Positions 7,000 through 13,431 of a stretch of 16,516 nucleotides of DNA are shown one piece after another. Source of the stretch: CAZXCQ01 sp964639275 (GTDB taxonomy: Bacteria; Desulfobacterota; DSM-4660; Desulfatiglandales; Desulfatiglandaceae); assembly GCA_964639275.1 (NCBI GenBank), contig CAZXCQ010000134.1, positions 1 to 16,516 of the forward strand, given 5' to 3'. Below the pieces are notes generated by a model. That model was given only the letters and a program-made list of their open reading frames with translations, searched no databases and was not told where the DNA came from. Within the stretch, counting starts at the first letter, position 1. The number at the start of each line of letters is the position of its first letter. A program made the translations under genes and the position numbers.

Positions 7000-7581
7000 G
7001 TGAAAGAGTCATCCATCGACAGTTCCAGATGTCTTTGTCCTTACTGTTCAAACACCTTTGAAACGGCTGAAGAGTTACGGGGGCATGTGTTCGCAGAACA
7101 CAAGGGGCAACCCCTGCCGGCACCAAACGGATTGATCAAACTCATGGTCAACGGGGATGCATACGAGTTTCAGGTCAAGCCAACCTGGACCCTTTATTAT
7201 CTCCTTCACGACAAGATGGGTTTGATAGGGACCAAGATGTTTTGTGACCGGGGGGCATGCGGGTCGTGTACCGTTATCATGGAGGGCAGGCCGATCCTCT
7301 CATGCATGACCCTGGCCATTGAATGCGATGGGAAAACCATCGAGACCATCGAGGGAATCGCGGGAGCCAACCACCCCCTGATCGATGCCTATGTCAAACA
7401 CCACTGCATGCAGTGCGGTTACTGCACACCCGGTTTTGTGGTGACGGCAAAGGCATTGCTGGACAGAAACCCCAGCCCGACAGAGGACGATGTAAAAGAG
7501 TTCCTTGCAGGAAACCTGTGCCGGTGCGGCACCTATCCCCAGCACCTGAAGGCGGTGCTGGAGGCGGTTGAGAATCTTTGA
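7000..7581 (+). CDS. operon A: [2Fe-2S] subunit of a molybdenum hydroxylase, with N-terminal C2H2 zinc finger
   Basis: The 193-aa product is the small subunit of a xanthine dehydrogenase/4-hydroxybenzoyl-CoA reductase-type enzyme. It carries electrons between the Mo subunit and the FAD subunit. The plant-type [2Fe-2S] cluster ligands are C82, C87, C90 and C102. The C-terminal helical-domain cluster ligands are C139, C142, C174 and C176. Both sets are complete. The odd part is the N-terminus: C13-x2-C16-x12-H29-x4-H34 with Phe20 and Leu26 at the usual hydrophobic positions is a textbook C2H2 zinc finger, absent from the corresponding subunit of operon B (which starts almost directly with the beta-strand before the first cluster). 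The finger explains the roughly 30 extra residues. A GTG start at 7000 with a strong ribosome binding site places the finger inside the protein. It is followed after 14 nt by the Mo subunit gene. Confidence 0.92.
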   Translation: MKESSIDSSRCLCPYCSNTFETAEELRGHVFAEHKGQPLPAPNGLIKLMVNGDAYEFQVKPTWTLYYLLHDKMGLIGTKMFCDRGACGSCTVIMEGRPILSCMTLAIECDGKTIETIEGIAGANHPLIDAYVKHHCMQCGYCTPGFVVTAKALLDRNPSPTEDDVKEFLAGNLCRCGTYPQHLKAVLEAVENL

Positions 7582-7595
7582 GGAGGACAGACAGA

Positions 7596-10034
7596 ATGGC
7601 AAACAAAGTGCCAGGGGATTATCAGAAACTCCAGACCGAAGGGAGATACAGGGTCGGAGCGGATGTCCCGAACGTTACCTTTAGTGAGATAGGCAGGCGC
7701 GGCGTACGCCGGTTGGACGGGCATGAAAAGGCAAGCGGGCAGGCGATCTATACGAGAGACATGCAGATTCCGGGGATGCTGTACGCCAGGATACTGATGG
7801 CCCCTTACGCGCGCGCAAAAATCAAACATCTGGATACCAGCAAGGCCGCGGCACTCCCGGGTGTCAGGACGATAATCCGCTACGATGACGTCGAAGTGCG
7901 GGACAGGATGCTCAATGGGTGTTATTTTGGCCCGGAATGGGTAGCGCCACGGTTGGCAGGCTGGGCATTAAAACCGGTCCATCCTGTGCTTGGGGATGAG
8001 ACATGGTACGAAGGACAACCGGTGGGGGCGGTGGTGGCTGCCGACAGTGAAGATATCGCCATTGAAGCCCGGAGACTCATCGAGGTGAAGTGGGAGGAGC
8101 TGCCATTTGTCCTGGATCAGGAGGAGGCATTGAAGCCGGATGCCCCCGTGCTGAGACCTGGCGCTGAGACCAATTTGATCGAGCGCCCCAGACAGTTGAT
8201 CAAAAAAGGTGACGTAGAGCGGGGTTTTGAGGAGGCAGACAGGATAATCGAATTCAAGGCCAGACGGAACGCCCATCTATGGGCAGGAGCGGAGCTGCCC
8301 AGTGTCGTGCTCAGGTGGAACGGGGACAAGCTGGAGATGTGGGCACACGAGCAGCAACCCTATCATGCCAAAATGCTGTTGTCCGAATGGCTGGGGATAC
8401 CCATGAGCAAGATCACGATCCATTCGCCCTATCAGGGATGTGCATTTGGGGGAAGAGGGAACCCGGCCAACAACTCGGAGAACGGGATGAACATCCTGGC
8501 TGCCTTGCTGGCCAGGAGGACGCGAAGGCCTATAAAATTGCTGTATGATCGAAGGGAATATTTTTATGGTGAATCGGCTGACATGATGATCGGCTCCTTT
8601 AAGGTCGGCGCAAAGAACGACGGCACAATCACGGCGGTGCAAATGAAAAATGTCTTTGCCGTGTATATGGGTACACCCGGCATCGATCACTTTATTGAGA
8701 ACACCAGAATCCCCAACCTCCTGTGTGAAAATCTGACAGCAGATGTGAGTAAGGGACCTGCCTGGTGGTGTCGGTGCGAGCAGCTCCCCAATACCTTTTG
8801 TTTTACACTGGTATTTGATCACGTGGCTGCCGAACTGGGACTGGACCCAACACAGGTAGCGTTAAAAAACGATGGTTATGAGGGGAACGACATAACCGCG
8901 CTTTCAAAATACAAGCGTGAACACGGGTTTCCGGATAGAGACAGCCTCAGGGAGTGTATCGAGGCGGGCAAAAAGGCGATCGGGTGGGATGAAAAGTGGC
9001 ACCCCCCAGGCAAAAAGAGACTTCCCGATGGCAGGATGCACGGGATGGCCTTTACATGGAACCATGAGTGGGATGACACACGGGGGACAGGCTCCGCGGC
9101 GTTAATGATTGAAAACGATGGAACAGTCAGTATTATCGGGCAGCAGTCGGATATTGGGGTCAATCCCTGGACGACCTACTGTCAGATTGTTGCCGATGAA
9201 TTGGGAGTACGATGCGAAGATATCAATATCAAGCCATTTACCCTGGACCATGGGTATGCACTTATGTCACCCGATGGATCAGCCAACCTTTGCACCAACG
9301 GGGAGATACTCAGAAAGGCTGCACAAAAGGCCAAGAAGATGCTCCTGGAGCTGGCGGCCGAAAAGTTTGAGGGAGTCACTGCTGAGGAACTGGATATCAA
9401 TAATAGCCTGATCCATATCAAGGGGGCACCGGAAAAACAAAAGACAATCAAGGAGATTGTGGCAAGGTCTATGCCCATGTCCGCCTCTGTTGCCCTGTGG
9501 ACAAAACCACCGATTATCACCTCGGCCTGGCATAATCAAGGGCTGTGGGGCAGGGCCCTGGAGACCGGACGACCCCATTTGTGCCGGCAGGCGCATTTTA
9601 TGGAAGTGGTGGTAGACACCGAGACCGGAGAGGTCGAGGTGACAAAAGTGGTCAATGTAAATGATGTGGGTAAGGCCGTGTCTCCCGAGACGGTCGAGGG
9701 GCAGATGTACGGTGGTACCTATATGGGTGTGGGCAGGGCGCGAAATGAAGAGATGTTCTGGGATGAAAAAACCGGCGTGCTTCTCAACCGCAATCTTCTG
9801 GACTATAAATACGCCACCATGCTGGACTGCGGGCCGATCGAGACCATTATCAAAGAAACGGGTATGGGTCATGGTCCTTACGGGGCCGTTGGGGTTGCCG
9901 AAGATGTTGCCACCATTATCCCGGCACTCCTGGGTCCTGCCGTGTATAATGCAATCGGCAAATGGATTGATGAGTATCCTATCACGCCGGACAAGGTTCT
10001 AAAGGCGCTGGGGAAAGGTGAGGAAAGGGACTGA
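7596..10034 (+). CDS. operon A: molybdopterin-binding (large) subunit, atypical Mo site
   Basis: This 812-aa protein is the catalytic subunit of a xanthine dehydrogenase-family enzyme, binding Mo and molybdopterin cytosine dinucleotide or similar. The N-terminal a/b hammerhead domain (about 28-170) and the Mo-cofactor domains are recognisable. Compared with the family, the first pterin loop (usually G-G-G-F-G-x-K) is C282-A-F-G-G-R-G. The Mo-site loop, normally A-x-R-G-x-G, is P388-A-W-W-C-R-C-E-Q396, so one Arg remains but the glycines are lost and two Cys appear. The catalytic Glu is kept as G766-V-A-E769. The G-Q-x-x motif near the second pterin loop is replaced by I-G-V-N-P-W. This is not a xanthine dehydrogenase by motif; substrate unknown. 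The ATG at 7596 has AGGAGG (7581-7586) overlapping the preceding stop codon. Confidence 0.9.
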   Translation: MANKVPGDYQKLQTEGRYRVGADVPNVTFSEIGRRGVRRLDGHEKASGQAIYTRDMQIPGMLYARILMAPYARAKIKHLDTSKAAALPGVRTIIRYDDVEVRDRMLNGCYFGPEWVAPRLAGWALKPVHPVLGDETWYEGQPVGAVVAADSEDIAIEARRLIEVKWEELPFVLDQEEALKPDAPVLRPGAETNLIERPRQLIKKGDVERGFEEADRIIEFKARRNAHLWAGAELPSVVLRWNGDKLEMWAHEQQPYHAKMLLSEWLGIPMSKITIHSPYQGCAFGGRGNPANNSENGMNILAALLARRTRRPIKLLYDRREYFYGESADMMIGSFKVGAKNDGTITAVQMKNVFAVYMGTPGIDHFIENTRIPNLLCENLTADVSKGPAWWCRCEQLPNTFCFTLVFDHVAAELGLDPTQVALKNDGYEGNDITALSKYKREHGFPDRDSLRECIEAGKKAIGWDEKWHPPGKKRLPDGRMHGMAFTWNHEWDDTRGTGSAALMIENDGTVSIIGQQSDIGVNPWTTYCQIVADELGVRCEDINIKPFTLDHGYALMSPDGSANLCTNGEILRKAAQKAKKMLLELAAEKFEGVTAEELDINNSLIHIKGAPEKQKTIKEIVARSMPMSASVALWTKPPIITSAWHNQGLWGRALETGRPHLCRQAHFMEVVVDTETGEVEVTKVVNVNDVGKAVSPETVEGQMYGGTYMGVGRARNEEMFWDEKTGVLLNRNLLDYKYATMLDCGPIETIIKETGMGHGPYGAVGVAEDVATIIPALLGPAVYNAIGKWIDEYPITPDKVLKALGKGEERD

Positions 10035-10035
10035 A

Positions 10036-12408
10036 ATGCGCGAATTCGCACACATCAATGCCACGACCATCAAAGAAGCGGTCTCAATCCTGCGGGAGTT
10101 CAACGGGACAGCAAGGCCCGTTGCGGGGGGCACGGACCTGCTGGGCCAGATGAAGGACGACATACTCCCCAAATACCCCAAGGCGATAGTCAATATCAAG
10201 ACCATTCCAGGACTGGATTACGTCAGGGAAGAAGACGGCACACTAAAGATCGGGGCCTTGACCAGGCTTCACGACATAGCCACCCACCCCACAGTCAAAG
10301 GCGAGTATACGGCACTGGCAGAGGCTGCCCACAGAGCGGCCTCGCCGCATATCAGAGAAATGGGTACGATCGGTGGAAACATCTGTCAGAGCAACAGGTG
10401 CTGGTATTACTGGAGTCCTGACAACCGGTTCCCCTGCATCAGAAAAGGGGGCAAGGTGTGTTACGCCATGTTCGGGGAAAACAGGGATCTCCATTCCATA
10501 TTCGGGGGTGTAAGGATAGGTAGCCCCCCTTGCTCCTCAAATTGTCCGGCCGGCACTGATATCGCCTCATACTTGAGTCGAATCAGGGATGGCGAGCTGG
10601 TCGAAGCATGCAGGATACTCCTCGATTATAACCCCCTTGCGGCGATAACAGGGAGGGTGTGCCCTCACTTCTGTGAGAGCAAATGTAACCGCGGTGAGCT
10701 TGACGAACCCATCTCGGTAAGGTCCATCGAACGGTTTTTGGGGGATTATGTGGTCGAAAACGCAGGCGAATTCATAAAACCCCCTGAGGTGGAATCCAAA
10801 AAGAAGGTGGCCATTATCGGCGCTGGACCGGCCGGGGTCTCGGCCGCCTACTACCTGAGAAGGTCCGGCCACCGCGTGACCGTGTTTGAGAAAATGGAGG
10901 AGCCTGGAGGGTGGCTCACCTATGGCATTGCACCGTATAGGCTCCCCAAGTCCGTTGTGAAGAGACAGATCAGTGCCCTGGAGAAATCAGGGATTCAATT
11001 TAGGCTCAAGGTTGGTGTCGGGGAGGATATGGCCATAGAGGAACTCATGGCGAAATTTGATGCCGTATTCCTTGCATGCGGGGCACAGAAAGAGAGGACC
11101 CTGGGGATAGGGGGCGAGGAGCTGATCATTTCCGGTCTGGACTTCCTCAGGCGTTTTAACCAGGGGGTCAGAGAGGCCCCTGGCCGGAAAGTGGCGGTGA
11201 TAGGGGGTGGAAACAGCAGCCTGGAGGTCGCAAGGGTGCTGTTGCGGATGGGCGCCGGGCCTGTCATTGTCTACAGACGTAGCGAGGCGGAGATGCCCGC
11301 CATGAGGGAGGAGATTGAAAAGGCCAGGGAAGAAGGCCTCAAATTCGAATTCCTTGCCCTGCCGCTCGAGGTGTTTGAGGAAGAGGGAAAAATCGTGCTG
11401 AAGTGCGTGCGGGCGATGCTTCAAGATCTCGATGATACGGGAAGACCCAGACCCGTCCCTGTCAAAGGCACGGAGTTCACCACTGAGTTTGACGCCGTGA
11501 TCAAGGCAATCGGGGCCGATCAGGACACATCCCATGTGCCTCCCGAATTCCTTGATAAGGATGGCGGAGACCGGTTAAAGATCGATGTTTCCAAGTGCTT
11601 TTTGGGGAAAAATCTTTTTGCTGGTGGCGATTTCGTGACCGGTCAGGCAACGGTCGTGGAGGCCATAGCCGGGGGCAGGAGGGCTGCGGTCTCAATAGAC
11701 CGATATCTTGAGGGTAAGGCAACGCAAGTTCAAGACAGCCAAAGGGAAACCAAAAGGCCTCCGGAAAGGTTCAACAGCGCGTGTCTCAAAAAGATGGCGA
11801 GAGTCAGAGTGCCCGAACTATCCCTGTCAGAGAGGATGAAGGGCATGGACATCGAAGACATTCTCGACCCCGCTTTTGATGACACGCAAATGGAGGCCAA
11901 CCGCTGTCTTAATTGTGGATGTGTGGCGGTCAATTCGTCCGATATCGCCCCGGCACTGATCGCCCTGGATGCAAAGATCCAGACCACGGAGAGAGTCATC
12001 AAGGCGAGGGAGTTCTTCGAGGCAGGGGTGGAGAAGACAACGGTCCTGGACGATGATGAGATCGTGACCGAGATTCAGGTGCCAAGACCCGGAGAGGGAA
12101 CCCGGAGCAGCTTTATCAAATTCGCGCCACGAAAATCCATAGATTTCCCCATAGTGAACTGCGCAACCGCCGTGGAAATAAAAGACGGGGTCGTCAGGAA
12201 GGCCAGGATATGCCTGAATGCCGTATATAACCACCCATACCGGGTGGCTAAAGCCGAGGAATCCATCGCAGGGAAACCCATAGATGAGTCAACCGCTGAA
12301 TCCGCAGCCAATGCAGCGGTTACCGGCGCGTGCCCGTTGGCGAAAAACGCTTACAAGATCCAGATATCAAAGGCGCTGGTAAAAAGAACCCTTTTGGCAT
12401 GCAGGTAA
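10036..12408 (+). CDS. operon A: FAD subunit (HcrB-like) with an inserted GltD-type Fe-S/FAD/NAD(P)H oxidoreductase
   Basis: The 790-aa product is more than twice the length of its homologue in operon B (327 aa). Residues 1-158 and about 629-790 together form the ordinary FAD-binding subunit: A-G-G-T-D-L-L near the start, T-I-G-G-N (111-115), then S-S-D-I-A-P-A-L and the C-terminal CO-dehydrogenase-flavoprotein-like domain. Between them sits a complete GltD/NfnB-like module. It shows C166-x3-C170-P-A-G, G-R-V-C-P-x2-C-x3-C, an FAD Rossmann motif G262-A-G-P-A-G267, an NAD(P)H motif G390-G-G-N-S-S with Y-R-R-S-E-A-E-M-P, A-G-G-D-x-V-T-G (529-536) and a closing E-A-N-R-C624-L-N-C627-G. The break falls in the HcrB [4Fe-4S] loop, whose ligands read C122, C134, C142 and D151. 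The start is 1 nt after the upstream stop, with AGGAAAGGG before it. It would deliver electrons to, or accept them from, NAD(P)H and possibly ferredoxin. Confidence 0.92.
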   Translation: MREFAHINATTIKEAVSILREFNGTARPVAGGTDLLGQMKDDILPKYPKAIVNIKTIPGLDYVREEDGTLKIGALTRLHDIATHPTVKGEYTALAEAAHRAASPHIREMGTIGGNICQSNRCWYYWSPDNRFPCIRKGGKVCYAMFGENRDLHSIFGGVRIGSPPCSSNCPAGTDIASYLSRIRDGELVEACRILLDYNPLAAITGRVCPHFCESKCNRGELDEPISVRSIERFLGDYVVENAGEFIKPPEVESKKKVAIIGAGPAGVSAAYYLRRSGHRVTVFEKMEEPGGWLTYGIAPYRLPKSVVKRQISALEKSGIQFRLKVGVGEDMAIEELMAKFDAVFLACGAQKERTLGIGGEELIISGLDFLRRFNQGVREAPGRKVAVIGGGNSSLEVARVLLRMGAGPVIVYRRSEAEMPAMREEIEKAREEGLKFEFLALPLEVFEEEGKIVLKCVRAMLQDLDDTGRPRPVPVKGTEFTTEFDAVIKAIGADQDTSHVPPEFLDKDGGDRLKIDVSKCFLGKNLFAGGDFVTGQATVVEAIAGGRRAAVSIDRYLEGKATQVQDSQRETKRPPERFNSACLKKMARVRVPELSLSERMKGMDIEDILDPAFDDTQMEANRCLNCGCVAVNSSDIAPALIALDAKIQTTERVIKAREFFEAGVEKTTVLDDDEIVTEIQVPRPGEGTRSSFIKFAPRKSIDFPIVNCATAVEIKDGVVRKARICLNAVYNHPYRVAKAEESIAGKPIDESTAESAANAAVTGACPLAKNAYKIQISKALVKRTLLACR

Positions 12409-12424
12409 ATAGGACCGCCAGCCC

Positions 12425-12446
12425 CGGGGGCATTACCGAGCCCCCG
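12425..12446. terminator. GC-rich hairpin where operons A and B converge
   Basis: CGGGGGC (12425-12431) and GCCCCCG (12440-12446) form a perfect 7-bp stem with an 8-nt loop in the 24-nt gap between the two convergent operons, extending over the last codons of the minus-strand gene. No T-run follows clearly, so it is a candidate bidirectional terminator only. Confidence 0.45.
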
Positions 12447-13416
12447 CAGCCATAATCGATTGTTTCACCAGTTCCTTTGCTATCTGGACTTTATACGCAT
12501 TCATACTGAGGGGTTTGGCCTCTTTGACCGCCATGCCTGCTGCCTGCCCGGCAATCTCTTTGTTGGGTGCCTTACCCCTGAGGAATTCCTCGGCCGGCCT
12601 GGCCCTGACCGGCACCGGTGCCACTGCTCCCAAAACGATCCTGGCCTGCTGGCATAACCCATTTACGACAGTGATAGCGGATGCGACGCTAACGATAGCG
12701 AAATCAATGGAATCCCTTTGTCTGAATTTTAGAAATATCGCCGTTTCATCCTCTAAGGGGCGGGGAATCCGGCATTCTGTCACGATATCAGACGGCCGGA
12801 GGACATTCCCGGAGGACGTGTAGAAATCCTTTATCGGGATAATCCGACTCCCACCCGCCCCGATCACCTTGATGCCTGCATTGAGGGCAGTAAGGGCAAT
12901 CGCCATATCAGACGGGCACACGGCAAAGCAACCGTTGCCACCCATAATCGCACTGCAGCGGTTGTCGCCTGTCACTGCAAAACAGCGACCACTCCCTTTC
13001 CGTTTGCAGAGTATTCGCCCGCCAATCTGGTGCGGATATCTGTAATAGAGGCAACGCACATCCTGGCAGAGATTTCCCCCGATGGTGCCAAGGTTCCGGA
13101 TTTGTGGCGTCGCAACGGCCCTGGCGGCATCTGCCACGAGTCCATATCTCTTGTGGATGACAGCGGAACTGGCTATATCCGCCAGTCTTGTCAGGGCCCC
13201 TATCTTCAGGCCCTCTCCGTCGGTCTCGATATAATCCAGGTCTTGAAGGGTCTTGAGGTTGATAATGGTGTCCGGGTAATGGGGGAGTATTCTGTCCTTG
13301 AGTATTCCAAGGAGGTCGGTGCCTCCGGCAATCACGTTCGCCTTACCCTCACAGGTCTCAAGCAACCTGACGGCCTCATCCACGCTCTTTGCGTTTACAT
13401 GATAAAAGTCTTTCAT
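12433..13416 (-). CDS. operon B: FAD-binding subunit with HcrB-type [4Fe-4S] loop
   Basis: The 327-aa product is the medium subunit of a molybdenum hydroxylase. It shows A30-G-G-T-D-L-L (FAD pyrophosphate), T111-I-G-G-N (isoalloxazine side) and the C-terminal flavoprotein domain. The loop after N-L-C-Q-D-V-R carries C122, C137, C145 and C154, with C163 and C167 nearby. The C-x14-C-x7-C-x8-C spacing is nearly that of the additional [4Fe-4S] cluster ligands of Thauera 4-hydroxybenzoyl-CoA reductase beta subunit (122, 138, 146, 155, from memory). That cluster lets low-potential electrons enter for reductive dehydroxylation, so operon B may encode a reductase rather than an oxidative hydroxylase. 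The ATG at 13416 was chosen with GGGGAGG just upstream; a GTG directly before it is possible. It lies 15 nt after the Mo subunit gene. Confidence 0.92.
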   Translation of the reverse strand: MKDFYHVNAKSVDEAVRLLETCEGKANVIAGGTDLLGILKDRILPHYPDTIINLKTLQDLDYIETDGEGLKIGALTRLADIASSAVIHKRYGLVADAARAVATPQIRNLGTIGGNLCQDVRCLYYRYPHQIGGRILCKRKGSGRCFAVTGDNRCSAIMGGNGCFAVCPSDMAIALTALNAGIKVIGAGGSRIIPIKDFYTSSGNVLRPSDIVTECRIPRPLEDETAIFLKFRQRDSIDFAIVSVASAITVVNGLCQQARIVLGAVAPVPVRARPAEEFLRGKAPNKEIAGQAAGMAVKEAKPLSMNAYKVQIAKELVKQSIMAAGAR

Positions 13417-13431
13417 CACTCCTCCCCTTCC

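Noticed and set aside
7596..10034. Operon A Mo subunit as carbon monoxide dehydrogenase because of Cys residues in the Mo loop
   Set aside because: The CO dehydrogenase loop has a specific A-Y-R-C-S-F-R pattern; here it is P-A-W-W-C-R-C-E-Q, so the similarity is only the presence of Cys.
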